Shown one piece after another: positions 55,007 through 64,000 of a stretch of DNA of 64,000 nucleotides. Every line of letters starts with the position of its first letter. Position 1 is the first letter of the stretch. Under the pieces are notes generated by a model, which was given only the letters and a program-made list of their open reading frames with translations, was not told the origin of the DNA and made no database searches. Position numbers and translations under genes: made by a program. The stretch is from JAOXRU01 sp965247735 (GTDB lineage: Bacteria; Bacteroidota; Bacteroidia; Flavobacteriales; Flavobacteriaceae), in assembly GCA_965247735.1 (NCBI GenBank), contig CBDFHN010000002.1, positions 4,030,001 to 4,094,000 on the forward strand. The letters run 5' to 3'.

Positions 55007-56761
55007 ATGAATTTTCTTAGAAACCTACTTGCAGCAATTTTTGGAGGTCTTATTGCCTTCGGAATTATAATTTTTATGTTCATTATTTTTGCCGCATTGG
55101 CGAATAGTGGAGACGGTACAGTTACTGTAGCCAACAATAGTATTTTGGAGTTAACGCTTGAAAAGCCGCTAAAAGAGTATGATGCTGGCAATGCTGAAGA
55201 TCCTTTTGCAACACTGTTTTCTGAAAAATTAGGGCTTAACAAGATTTTAAAGGCTATTGATTATGCAGAAACGGATAGTAAAATTAAAGGAATAAGTATA
55301 GATAATAATTTTTTAATGGCCGGAATGGCGCAAACAAAAACATTGCGTGATGCATTGCTTCAATTTAAAAATTCTGGCAAGTTTGTATATGCCTATGCAG
55401 ATTTCTATTCACAAAGGGATTATTATCTGGCTTCTGTTGCGGATTCTATTTTTATAAATCCTGTTGGAGCATTAGATTTTAAAGGATTGTCTTCTGAGGT
55501 ATTGTTTTTTAAAGACCTTCAAGAAAAATCAGGGGTTAAAATGGAAGTTATCCGTCATGGAAAGTATAAGAGTGCGGTAGAACCATTTTTAAATAACGAA
55601 ATGAGTGACAATAATAGAACACAAATTTCAGAACTATTAATTTCATTATGGGGAGGAATGTTAGAAGAGATTTCAACATCAAGAGGTATTTCTACCAAAG
55701 AGTTAAATGGTATTGCTGATGAATTAAATGGAAGAACTCCTAAGTTAGCATTGCAGTCAAAATTAATAGATGGTATTGTTTATGCAGATCAATATACGAA
55801 TGCTTTAAAAAATGCAATAGGAGATAAAAAACTGAAATATGTTTCATTAGAAGATTATATAAGTTATTCTGCTAAAAAAGGATTAAGCAAAGCAAAAGAT
55901 AGAATTGCAGTAATATACGCCGAAGGTGATATTATCTATGGAGAAGGAAGCGATGCACAAATTGGACAAGGAATTATTAATGAGGCTTTAAGAAAAGCAA
56001 GAAAAAGTAGTGCTGTAAAAGCTATTGTTATACGGGTAAACTCTCCAGGAGGAAGTGCCTTAGCATCAGATATAATTTGGAGAGAAATTGAAATTACCAA
56101 AAAGGAAAAGCCAGTAATCATTTCTATGGGAGACTTAGCAGCTTCTGGTGGATATTATATTTCGGCTGGTGCAGATCGTATTTTTGCAGAACCAAATACC
56201 ATTACAGGGTCTATTGGTGTATTTGGTGTTATCCCCAATTTTTATGAGTTGTCTAAAGATATTGGAGTTAATTCCGAGCAAGTAGGAACTAATAAAAGAT
56301 CGGTTGGATATTCTGTTTTTGAACCAATATCAGATGATTTTAAAGGATTAATGCAAGAAGGAATTGAAGAGGTGTATACTACATTTTTAACAAGGGTAGC
56401 AGAAGGAAGAGGAATGACTATTGAAGCTGTAGATAAAGTAGCTCAAGGTAGAGTATGGAGTGGGTTGGATGCTATAAAACTTGGTCTTGTTGATGAAATA
56501 GGTGGTTTAGATGATGCAATATCGTATGCTGCTAGCGAAGTTAGTTTGGAAGATTATAAAATAAAAGAGTACCCTAAGTTTAAAACGGGTATAGAAAAGT
56601 TAATGGAAGATTTTTCTGGGGTATATTATGTCAAACAATCAGATGTGATGTTAAAAGAAACTGTAGGCGAAGAGTTTTATGCTATTATTAATCAATTAAA
56701 GAAAATTTCAAAGCAAAAAGGTGTTCAGGCTAGAATGCCATTTGAAATGTCAATAAAATAA
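55007..56761 (+). CDS. sppA: Signal peptide peptidase SppA, 67K type
   Basis: The 584-residue protein has an N-terminal membrane helix (about 6-32) and two tandem ClpP-like serine protease domains, as in Escherichia coli SppA. The catalytic lysine is Lys188 in GKYKSAVEPF and the serine is Ser380 in GDLAASGGYYIS, matching Lys209 and Ser409 of the E. coli enzyme. VNSPGGSALASD precedes the serine. It degrades cleaved signal peptides in the inner membrane, facing the periplasm. Its stop codon overlaps the start of the next gene by one base (TAATG), so the two are coupled. Confidence 0.95.
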   Translation: MNFLRNLLAAIFGGLIAFGIIIFMFIIFAALANSGDGTVTVANNSILELTLEKPLKEYDAGNAEDPFATLFSEKLGLNKILKAIDYAETDSKIKGISIDNNFLMAGMAQTKTLRDALLQFKNSGKFVYAYADFYSQRDYYLASVADSIFINPVGALDFKGLSSEVLFFKDLQEKSGVKMEVIRHGKYKSAVEPFLNNEMSDNNRTQISELLISLWGGMLEEISTSRGISTKELNGIADELNGRTPKLALQSKLIDGIVYADQYTNALKNAIGDKKLKYVSLEDYISYSAKKGLSKAKDRIAVIYAEGDIIYGEGSDAQIGQGIINEALRKARKSSAVKAIVIRVNSPGGSALASDIIWREIEITKKEKPVIISMGDLAASGGYYISAGADRIFAEPNTITGSIGVFGVIPNFYELSKDIGVNSEQVGTNKRSVGYSVFEPISDDFKGLMQEGIEEVYTTFLTRVAEGRGMTIEAVDKVAQGRVWSGLDAIKLGLVDEIGGLDDAISYAASEVSLEDYKIKEYPKFKTGIEKLMEDFSGVYYVKQSDVMLKETVGEEFYAIINQLKKISKQKGVQARMPFEMSIK

Positions 56762-57468
56762 TGACAGTAAAAGATAAGCAATTTGCACATCAAATATACT
56801 TGTACTTAGGAGCACTGTTTATAACCTCATTGGTGGTGTCTAATTTAATTTTCCAGAAGTTTTTCTATTGGAATCCTTTTGGTGATGTAGACTTTTTTGG
56901 AGCTCCGTTGTTTGAGATTTCTGTTGGACTATTGCCATATCCAATCACCTTTTTGATCACAGATATTATTTCCGAGATTTTTGGAAAACGAAAAGCAAAC
57001 CAGATGGTAATTGCAGGAATATTTGCTTCTTTTTTTTCGTTAGCAATTATTTTTGTTGCAAAAGAAGTGCCAGCAACATCTTGGTCTGCAGTTGATAATG
57101 AGGTATTCTCACTGGTTTTTGGTAATGCACCATTGGCAGTACTTGCTTCTATGTTGGCATATCTTGCTGCCCAATTTATAGATATTCGCATTTATCATTT
57201 TTGGAAAACACTAACCAAAGGAAGATATTTATGGTTGCGAAATAATTTTTCTACTTTTAGCTCACAAATAATAGATACATTTACCGTAATTGTATTGCTT
57301 TGTCTTTTTGATATTATCGCTTGGGATAAATTTTGGGGACTAGTACTTTCAGGTATCATTTTTAAAGTAATTATTGCCTTTGTTGATACTCCTTTTTTGT
57401 ATGTATTTGTGTTTTATTTTAGAAAACGATTTGGATTAGAAATAGGAGAAGAAATAAAATTAGATTAG
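56761..57468 (+). CDS. yhhQ: Queuosine precursor transporter, YhhQ/DUF165 family
   Basis: The 235-residue membrane protein has about six helices and the family's central stretch LPYPITFLITDIISEIFGKRKANQMV (quoted here only as LPYPITFLITDIISEIFG, residues ~59-76). YhhQ of E. coli imports 7-cyano-7-deazaguanine or related bases for making queuosine in tRNA. It is coupled to sppA by a one-base overlap; I see no functional link between the two. No queuosine synthesis gene is in the window. Confidence 0.9.
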   Translation: MTVKDKQFAHQIYLYLGALFITSLVVSNLIFQKFFYWNPFGDVDFFGAPLFEISVGLLPYPITFLITDIISEIFGKRKANQMVIAGIFASFFSLAIIFVAKEVPATSWSAVDNEVFSLVFGNAPLAVLASMLAYLAAQFIDIRIYHFWKTLTKGRYLWLRNNFSTFSSQIIDTFTVIVLLCLFDIIAWDKFWGLVLSGIIFKVIIAFVDTPFLYVFVFYFRKRFGLEIGEEIKLD

Positions 57469-57599
57469 CCATAAAATCTTTAGAGAAAAAAGGCGTTACT
57501 ATATAACCACAATACTTTCAGTGATTATTGACTGATAGGTAAAAACTAACTTCACAATTAACTAGTACAATAGCTTTATAAAAAGTTTAAAATTATAAG

Positions 57600-60272
57600 A
57601 TGAAGAAAAAACAAAAAAAGAAGATTTTTAAGAGCTTGGCAATCATTTTTCTAGTATTTATTGCCTTGCTGTTAATTTTGCCAATGGTCTTTGAAGATAA
57701 AATTATTGGATTGGTAAAAGACAAAGCTAATGAGAGCTTAAATGCTACTCTGGATTTTAAAGATGCTGATTTAAATTTATGGAGTAGTTTTCCTAATGCT
57801 GAAGTAGCTCTTGATAGTGTTTCTTTAAAAAACAAAGCACCTTTTGAAGGGGAAACCTTGTTTTCTGCAAAGGAAGTGGCACTAAAAATTCCGTTTTTTA
57901 GTATATTCAAAGGAACTTCAGAAGGAATTAAAATCAATAGTTTTGTTGTTGATGGCGCCAATGTTAATATTATAATTAATGAAGATGGTAAAGCCAATTA
58001 CGATATTACCAAAGAAGATGTAACCGCAACTGTAGAAAAACCAGTTGAAGTAGAAACAGAAGAAGGCGAAACATACAAATTAGGGGTAGATAGTTATACC
58101 ATAACAAATACCACTATTTCTTATACCGATTTGGCTTCTAAGATGGACCTAATAATGGAAGAATTTAACCATTCTGGTAAAGGAACTGTATCTGGAGACA
58201 ATACGGCATTGGAAACATTAACTTCCGCATTAGTTTCTTTTAGTATGGATAGCGTTGCTTATCTAAATAAAAACACTGTTGCTTTAGACGCTACCTTAGA
58301 TTTGGATCTTAAAAACAGTAAATATAGCTTCTTAGATAATAAGCTTACTGTAAATCAATTGCCACTTATTTTTGATGGATTTGTTCAGGTGAATGAAGAA
58401 AATCAAGAGTTTGATATGAGTTTTAAAACACCATCATCAGATTTTAAGCATTTTTTGGGTTTAATACCTGAAACGTATTCTAAAAGTATTGAGGGAGTAA
58501 AAACTACAGGTAATTTTGATATTAATGGTAAGGTTGCAGGAATTATGGACGATAACCATATTCCTAAATTTGATATCGCTATAGCATCTAAAAATTCTTC
58601 ATTTAAATATCCTGACCTTCCAAAATCATTACAAAACATTAATCTTTTGGTTAAAATTGCTAATGAAACAGGATTGTTAAAAGATACTTATGTGGATATT
58701 AATAATATGTCTTTTAAAATTGATGAAAATACATTTAGAGCTTCTGCAAAACTATTAGAGGTAACAGAAAACATGAAAGTTGCAGCTAGTTTAAGTGGAA
58801 TTTTAAATTTAGGACATTTAGAACAGTTGTATCCTGCAGAAGGGTTAAAAGGATTAAAAGGACTTTTGGATGTAGATGCAAAAACTAATTTTGCAATGAG
58901 TGCCATAGAAAACGAACAATATGAAAACACAAATATTTCAGGTAGTTTTGGGCTTAAAGATTTTGAATATGTATCGGATGAACTAAGTAATCCTTTGCAA
59001 ATAGCTAAAGCTGCTGTTGTTTTTAATCCTAAGAAAGTAAGCCTTAATGAATTTGATGCCAAGATTGGTAAAACAGATTTATCAGCAACAGGAACTATAG
59101 ATAACCTTTTGGGTTTTGTTTTTAAAGATGATAAAATGCAAGGTAAATTTAATATTGTTTCCGATACTTTTGCAGTAAGTGATTTTATGGTAGAAGAGGA
59201 ATCTGCTGCTGAAGGAACTAGTGGAGATGAAACATCAAAAGAAACTACCTCTTCAGAGACTACATCAGAAGAGATAAAAATACCATCATTTTTAGATGCT
59301 ACTATTAATGTAAAAGCCAACACTGTATTGTATGATAATCTTACCCTAAAAAATGTATCTGGTGGATTGGTTATAAAAGACGAGAAAGCAACCTTAAAAA
59401 ACATGAAATCTAATATTTTTGGTGGAGCTTTAGGTTTTAATGGAGAAGTATCAACAAAAAATAAGGTGCCTACATTTTTAATGAATTTGGATGCAAGTAA
59501 TTTTAATATTGCAGAATCATTTAAATCATTAGAATTATTAAAAGTATTGGCTCCTATTGCTAATGCTATTCAAGGAAAGCTAAATTCTAATATAAAATTA
59601 TCAGGAAATTTAAATGATGATTTTACACCTAATATGAATTCCATTAGCGGAGATTTATTAGCAGAATTATTATCCTCAAAGGTAAGTACAGAAAAAGCTC
59701 CATTACTTAGTGGATTGGAGCAAAATCTTAGTTTTTTAGACTTTAAAAAGCTAAATCTTAATGATATTAAAACCATACTAAGTTTCGAAGATGGTAAGGT
59801 AAACCTTAAACCAATGACTTTTAATTATCAAGATATTGCCATTGATGTTTCTGGAGCTCATAATTTTGATACCTCTATGAATTACAAAGCGGTCTTAAAT
59901 GTGCCTGCCAAATACTTAGGAGATGAAGCTGTTAAACTTATAACACAATTAGGGGAAGACCCAAATACAATTAAAATACCTGTGAGTGCATTGATTTCTG
60001 GGAATTTTAAAAGTCCAAAGGTTAAAACAGATTTAAAATCGGCAGTAACAGACCTAACAAAGCAATTGATTGCAAAAAAGAAAGAAAAGCTGTTAGGACA
60101 AGGTGTAGACAAGGCAACAGATTTACTTGGAGGTTTGCTAGGTGGTGCTAAAAAAGAAAAAGATAGTACTACGACAACAACAAATAATGACGATGCGGTT
60201 AAAAAAGCGGCAACAAATATTTTGGGAGGTTTGTTTGGAAATAAAAAGAAGAAAAAAGATACTGTTAATTAA
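57600..60272 (+). CDS. AsmA-family protein
   Basis: The 890-residue protein has one N-terminal membrane helix (about 9-31, FKSLAIIFLVFIALLLILP) and then a long beta-rich body. The start shows the AsmA pattern (LNATLDFKDADLNLWSSFPN, VALDSVSLKNK) and the C-terminal half the AsmA-like repeat (IQGKLNSNIKLSGNLNDDFT, ISGDLLAELLSSKVS). A Ser/Thr/Glu-rich linker lies near 535-560, and the C-terminus is low-complexity and lysine-rich (NKKKKKDTVN). AsmA-family proteins are thought to form bridges that move lipids between the two membranes; the role here is inferred from the family. Confidence 0.88.
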   Translation: MKKKQKKKIFKSLAIIFLVFIALLLILPMVFEDKIIGLVKDKANESLNATLDFKDADLNLWSSFPNAEVALDSVSLKNKAPFEGETLFSAKEVALKIPFFSIFKGTSEGIKINSFVVDGANVNIIINEDGKANYDITKEDVTATVEKPVEVETEEGETYKLGVDSYTITNTTISYTDLASKMDLIMEEFNHSGKGTVSGDNTALETLTSALVSFSMDSVAYLNKNTVALDATLDLDLKNSKYSFLDNKLTVNQLPLIFDGFVQVNEENQEFDMSFKTPSSDFKHFLGLIPETYSKSIEGVKTTGNFDINGKVAGIMDDNHIPKFDIAIASKNSSFKYPDLPKSLQNINLLVKIANETGLLKDTYVDINNMSFKIDENTFRASAKLLEVTENMKVAASLSGILNLGHLEQLYPAEGLKGLKGLLDVDAKTNFAMSAIENEQYENTNISGSFGLKDFEYVSDELSNPLQIAKAAVVFNPKKVSLNEFDAKIGKTDLSATGTIDNLLGFVFKDDKMQGKFNIVSDTFAVSDFMVEEESAAEGTSGDETSKETTSSETTSEEIKIPSFLDATINVKANTVLYDNLTLKNVSGGLVIKDEKATLKNMKSNIFGGALGFNGEVSTKNKVPTFLMNLDASNFNIAESFKSLELLKVLAPIANAIQGKLNSNIKLSGNLNDDFTPNMNSISGDLLAELLSSKVSTEKAPLLSGLEQNLSFLDFKKLNLNDIKTILSFEDGKVNLKPMTFNYQDIAIDVSGAHNFDTSMNYKAVLNVPAKYLGDEAVKLITQLGEDPNTIKIPVSALISGNFKSPKVKTDLKSAVTDLTKQLIAKKKEKLLGQGVDKATDLLGGLLGGAKKEKDSTTTTTNNDDAVKKAATNILGGLFGNKKKKKDTVN

Positions 60273-60431
60273 GTATCTTTAACCCTTATCGATGGTTAAT
60301 TTTCCGAGGCTTGCCTCAAAATTAAAATAGATTTTCGGAAGCATACTTCGTACTCTTGGGTCGAGGTTGTTGATTAATTGAGATTGCCTTTTTATTTTAC
60401 CCTAGGTGATCATAGCTAGTATTTATAATAG
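60273..60431. repeat. Two diverged hairpin repeats in the AsmA-DUF2339 gap
   Basis: TTTTCCGAGGCTTGCCTC (60300-60317) and TTTTCGGAAGCATACTTC (60333-60350 region) align along their length and each forms a short hairpin (GAGGC/GCCTC and GAAG/CTTC). They look like two diverged copies of a dispersed intergenic repeat. The first may also act as a weak terminator of the AsmA-like gene. Confidence 0.4.
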
Positions 60432-62759
60432 ATGACCAATAATCAAGAAAAAATAGAGCAGCTTTTAAAAAAGATTGAAGAATTAACGCTTAAACAAGAG
60501 GTTTTTTCTAAAGAAATTGGAGCGCTACGTGTAGAAGTCTATCAATTAAAACATTCTATAAAAGGTACATCCGTAGAAGTTGAAGACAAAAAGGAAACGA
60601 TTGTTACTCCCGTTGTTGAGCATGTAAAAGAAGAAGTTGCTGAGGTGGTTGCGCCTATTGCACCGTCACCAAAAATAGCAGCTGAAGCTAAAGCATCGCC
60701 AAAAATTGAAAAAGTTCCTAAAGGCAAGTCCAATTTAGAAAAATTTATAGGAGAAAACCTGATCAATAAAATAGGGATTTTAATTACTGTAATTGGAGTA
60801 GGAATTGGCGCAAAGTATTCTATAGAAAACAACCTTATAAGTCCATTAACTAGGATAGTACTTGGTTATTTAATGGGAATAGGATTATTAGGCTTTGGAA
60901 TAAAACTAAAGAAAAAGTACGCTAGTTATAGTGCTGTATTAGTAAGTGGAGCTATAGCAATTATGTATTTTATAACCTTTTTGGGTTATAGTTTGTATGG
61001 ACTTTTCCCGCAAATGTTTGCTTTTGTACTAATGGTTGTGTTTACTGTATTTACTGTAATTGCTGCACTCAATTATAACAAACAAGTAATAGCATTGTTA
61101 GGTCTTGTAGGGGCATATGCCGTTCCTTTTCTGTTGAGCGAGGGCAAAGGACAGGTAGCCATACTTTTTACATATATGACCATTATTAATATTGGTATAA
61201 TGGTGCTTTCTTTTAAAAAGTATTGGAAATTATTGTTTTATGCTGCATTTGCTTTTACATGGATAATTTATTTGGCTTGGTTTATAGATGATTATGGAAG
61301 TGATGCTAATTTTTCGCTGGCACTAGCTTTTATGTTTGTCTTTTTTGTAATCTTTTATGTCACCACATTGGCTTATAAATTACTTAAAAAAGAAGCATTT
61401 GAGATTAAGGACATAATACTCTTGCTATTCAACTCCTTTTTCTTTTATGGACTAGGTTTTGTTTTATTAGCAGATCATGAAATTGGAGAAGATTATTTAG
61501 GATTGTTTACCTTATTTAATGGAGTACTTCATTTTATTGTAGGCGTTACTATCTATAAACAAAAACTTGCCGATAAGAATATGCTGTACTTTATCATCGG
61601 AATGGTATTGGTTTTTATTACCATAACGATACCTGTACAATTAGATGGCAATTGGGTAACACTATTATGGGCAGGAGAAGCAGTATTATTGTTTTGGATT
61701 GGGAGAACCAAGCAAATTAGTATTTATGAAAAATTAGCCTACCCTTTGTTGTTTTTGGCATTGTTTAGCTTGTTTCACGATTGGGACGATAATTCTTTTT
61801 ATGATGTTAAACATCAAATTACTCCGCTTTTTAATAGTAATTTTCTAACCTCATTATTTTGTAGTGTCTCATTTGGAGTTATCACCTTCATCATGATGAA
61901 TAAAACATATAATAGTCCAATAACTAGAAGAAAATGGCTGCTAAGGTTGTTGAACTATGCTGTGCCTATTGTGTTTTTAGGAGTGCTGTTTAATACTTTT
62001 AATATTGAGATTGTAAATTACTGGGATCAGCGATACAATAACGCTATTATTGATGGGAATTATAATTACAGCCTAAATTCTTATAAACAACTTTGGCAGC
62101 TAAATTATAGCATGTTGTTTGTTGCAATACTATCATTTATAAATATTAAGTGGTTAAAAAATAAAGAGCTAGGTACTTTAAATATAATACTTAATAGCAT
62201 TGTTATATTGGCATTTATGACATCTGGTTTATATGTTCTTGGAGAGCTTAGAGAAGACTATTTATTGCAAGCCGAGAATGAATATTTTGTAATAACTATT
62301 TTTACTATTATAGTCCGTTATGTTTCTTTTGTTTTCTTGGCGGTTTTATTATATGCTTGTTATTTGCACAAAAAAACAAAGATAATCAGTGTCATAAATC
62401 CAGTGGTATATAATATTGTATTGCAGGTTATCTTGTTATGGATAGCAAGTAGTGAGCTTATTCATTGGTTAGACATGTCGGGATCAGGAGATTCCTATAA
62501 GCTTGGTCTAAGTATTCTTTGGGGAATTTATTCCTTAGGAATGATTGGTTTTGGAATATGGAAAAATAAAAAGTATTTGCGTATTATGGCAATGGTTTTA
62601 TTTGGCATCACGTTAATAAAGCTATTCTTTTATGACATATCGCATCTAGAAACTATTGCAAAAACTATTGTTTTTGTTTCTTTAGGGATATTACTATTAA
62701 TCATATCATTTTTATATAATAAATATAAACATCTTATTTCTGATGAAACAGAAGACTAA
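60432..62759 (+). CDS. DUF2339 polytopic membrane protein
   Basis: The 775-residue protein starts with a coiled coil (about 1-45, IEQLLKKIEELTLKQEVFSK) and a charged Pro/Ala/Lys-rich linker (about 55-100). The DUF2339 hallmark FIGENLINKIGILITVIGVG (about 105-124) opens a set of twenty or so predicted membrane helices. No catalytic motif is seen and the family has no settled function. The stop codon overlaps the start of the DUF3999-like gene by 17 bases, so the two are translated together. That pairing of families is known in other Bacteroidota and proteobacteria. Confidence 0.88.
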   Translation: MTNNQEKIEQLLKKIEELTLKQEVFSKEIGALRVEVYQLKHSIKGTSVEVEDKKETIVTPVVEHVKEEVAEVVAPIAPSPKIAAEAKASPKIEKVPKGKSNLEKFIGENLINKIGILITVIGVGIGAKYSIENNLISPLTRIVLGYLMGIGLLGFGIKLKKKYASYSAVLVSGAIAIMYFITFLGYSLYGLFPQMFAFVLMVVFTVFTVIAALNYNKQVIALLGLVGAYAVPFLLSEGKGQVAILFTYMTIINIGIMVLSFKKYWKLLFYAAFAFTWIIYLAWFIDDYGSDANFSLALAFMFVFFVIFYVTTLAYKLLKKEAFEIKDIILLLFNSFFFYGLGFVLLADHEIGEDYLGLFTLFNGVLHFIVGVTIYKQKLADKNMLYFIIGMVLVFITITIPVQLDGNWVTLLWAGEAVLLFWIGRTKQISIYEKLAYPLLFLALFSLFHDWDDNSFYDVKHQITPLFNSNFLTSLFCSVSFGVITFIMMNKTYNSPITRRKWLLRLLNYAVPIVFLGVLFNTFNIEIVNYWDQRYNNAIIDGNYNYSLNSYKQLWQLNYSMLFVAILSFINIKWLKNKELGTLNIILNSIVILAFMTSGLYVLGELREDYLLQAENEYFVITIFTIIVRYVSFVFLAVLLYACYLHKKTKIISVINPVVYNIVLQVILLWIASSELIHWLDMSGSGDSYKLGLSILWGIYSLGMIGFGIWKNKKYLRIMAMVLFGITLIKLFFYDISHLETIAKTIVFVSLGILLLIISFLYNKYKHLISDETED

Positions 62760-63975
62760 TATACTGGGGCTAGTTCTACTATTAATAGTTGGCTATGCCA
62801 ATGCTCAGCTTAAAGATCAGAACTATAAAAGAGCATTAAATGGAATTGAAGATACTTGGCATAAACTGACTATACCAGATGAGGTATTCGAAAAAGCAGC
62901 TCCTGATTTGTCGGATATTAGAATATATGGGCTTACCGCTTCGGATACTATAGAAGCTCCTTATGTTTTACAATCTGCAACCGAAAAAATAGTGCGTACT
63001 ACAGCTGCCTTTGAGTTGTTAAACACAAGTCATGATGCAAAAGGATACTATTATACCTTTAAGTTAGGTGATTCAAGTGCTATAAATGAAATAAAACTAA
63101 ATTTCAATACCAAAAATTATGATTGGAGATTGGAGTTGGAAGGTAGTCATCATTTAAAAAAGTGGTTCACTATAACGGAAGATTATAGAGTCCTAGCAAT
63201 TGTAAATGCGAATACTAACTATGAGTATGCTACTCTAAATTTTCCAAAAGCAAACTATAGATATTATAGAGTATTGGTGAAGAGTACTACTGATCCCAAT
63301 TTAACATCTGCAGTATTAACCAAAAATCAGGTAACCGCAGCTAGGTATAAAAACCATGCGATAAAAGAGACAGTTATTAGCCAAGACACGGAGTTAAATA
63401 AGACTGTAATTGATATAAAACTTAATGCTAATGTGCCAATAAGTTTATTGAAATTTAGTGTAGCTGATGCTTTTGATTATTATAGACCTATACGGATTGA
63501 CTATTTGTCTGATAGTATAAAAACGGAAAAAGGATGGCGTTATAAATATCAAAATCTAAGTTATGGAACACTAAGTTCTATTGAAAAAAACAATTTTACA
63601 TTTAGTAGTACCGTTTTAAAACAACTAAGAATAACTGTTACTAATGGAGACAATCAGCCATTGCAAATAAAAGCTGAAGCGGTAAAGGGGTATGTACATG
63701 AACTGGTGGCTCGTTTTACGGTTTCGGCCAAGTATTATTTTTCTTATGGTAATAATATGGCTAGGTTTCCTAGTTATGATATTGGATTGTTTAGTAATAA
63801 GATTCCAGATAACCTTAAATCGGTATCCTTTGGAGAAGAACAAATAATACCTAAAGAAAAGATAGAAGTAGCAAGTCCACTTTTCGAAAATCAAAATTGG
63901 TTATGGGCAGTTATGGGAGTTATAATTATACTGCTAGGATGGTTTTCTATTAAAATGTTGAGTAAAAAAGAATAA
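62743..63975 (+). CDS. DUF3999-family membrane-anchored protein
   Basis: The 410-residue protein has a signal peptide (ILGLVLLLIVGYANA, cut near residue 21), a large beta-rich extracytoplasmic part (about 22-380: YKRALNGIEDTWHKLTIPDE, LSDIRIYGLTASDTIEAPYV) and one C-terminal membrane helix (about 386-404, LWAVMGVIIILLGWF) with a short KKE tail inside. The opening resembles the DUF3999 group, usually encoded beside DUF2339. It overlaps the preceding gene by 17 bases. A sugar-binding or adhesion role would be a guess; I do not assign one. Confidence 0.82.
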   Translation: MKQKTNILGLVLLLIVGYANAQLKDQNYKRALNGIEDTWHKLTIPDEVFEKAAPDLSDIRIYGLTASDTIEAPYVLQSATEKIVRTTAAFELLNTSHDAKGYYYTFKLGDSSAINEIKLNFNTKNYDWRLELEGSHHLKKWFTITEDYRVLAIVNANTNYEYATLNFPKANYRYYRVLVKSTTDPNLTSAVLTKNQVTAARYKNHAIKETVISQDTELNKTVIDIKLNANVPISLLKFSVADAFDYYRPIRIDYLSDSIKTEKGWRYKYQNLSYGTLSSIEKNNFTFSSTVLKQLRITVTNGDNQPLQIKAEAVKGYVHELVARFTVSAKYYFSYGNNMARFPSYDIGLFSNKIPDNLKSVSFGEEQIIPKEKIEVASPLFENQNWLWAVMGVIIILLGWFSIKMLSKKE

Positions 63976-64000
63976 TTGGAAATAACTTTTTTATAAATCA

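Noticed and set aside
58688..59404. 238-codon open frame on the minus strand inside the AsmA-like gene
   Set aside because: Antisense shadow of a well-supported gene, with Ser/Leu-rich composition and no domain.
1..64000. CRISPR arrays, insertion sequences, phage genes or toxin-antitoxin pairs
   Set aside because: No regularly spaced repeats, transposase or other typical genes were seen on either strand.

Overview
The window comes from an AT-rich member of the Bacteroidota, almost certainly a Flavobacteriaceae species. The evidence is four SusC/SusD pairs, a type IX secretion (T9SS) type B C-terminal domain with its PorP/SprF partner, flavobacterial promoter elements (TTTG, 18-base spacer, TAAATTTG), an ECF sigma/FecR/TonB-transducer cassette and an HPPK-deoxynucleoside kinase fusion. 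No insertion sequence, integrase, phage gene or CRISPR array was seen.

Layout. (1) 1-14010, minus strand: two tandem copies of one cassette, a seven-helix membrane AraC-type regulator followed by SusC and SusD. The distal SusD runs off the left edge. The two SusC genes share a nearly identical leader, N-terminal domain and promoter region, while their barrels differ. (2) 14679-19893, plus strand: a secreted Calx-beta/thrombospondin-3/DUF11 protein with a T9SS type B sorting domain, then PorP/SprF and an OmpA-family protein, which looks like a dedicated secretion or adhesion unit. (3) 19957-38581: a complete maltodextrin/starch utilisation locus. susC-susD-susE and a surface GH13 amylase run leftward. 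lacI, an MFS sugar transporter, beta-phosphoglucomutase, GH65 maltose phosphorylase, GH13 SusA, GH31 alpha-glucosidase and a GH13 lipoprotein run rightward. A LacI-type palindrome sits in the divergent promoter region. Starch would be cut at the surface, imported by SusCD, trimmed in the periplasm, moved into the cytoplasm as maltose and split by phosphate to glucose and beta-glucose-1-phosphate. (4) 38862-49441: ECF sigma factor, FecR, STN-bearing SusC, SusD and a large FG-GAP/ASPIC lipoprotein. This block lies between two copies of the same amylase 3' end plus terminator; the right copy is a frameshifted remnant. (5) 49651-64000: conserved chromosome with tRNA-Gly and tRNA-Leu, mutS, a SpoU methyltransferase, the folK-dNK fusion, sppA, yhhQ, an AsmA-like gene, and a DUF2339/DUF3999 pair.

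The observations most worth following are the amylase-remnant flanks of the sigma/FecR locus, the duplicated membrane-AraC/SusCD cassette with its shared control region, and the FG-GAP lipoprotein with 7+7 calcium-type repeats. Family names come from recognised motifs only; no database search was run.
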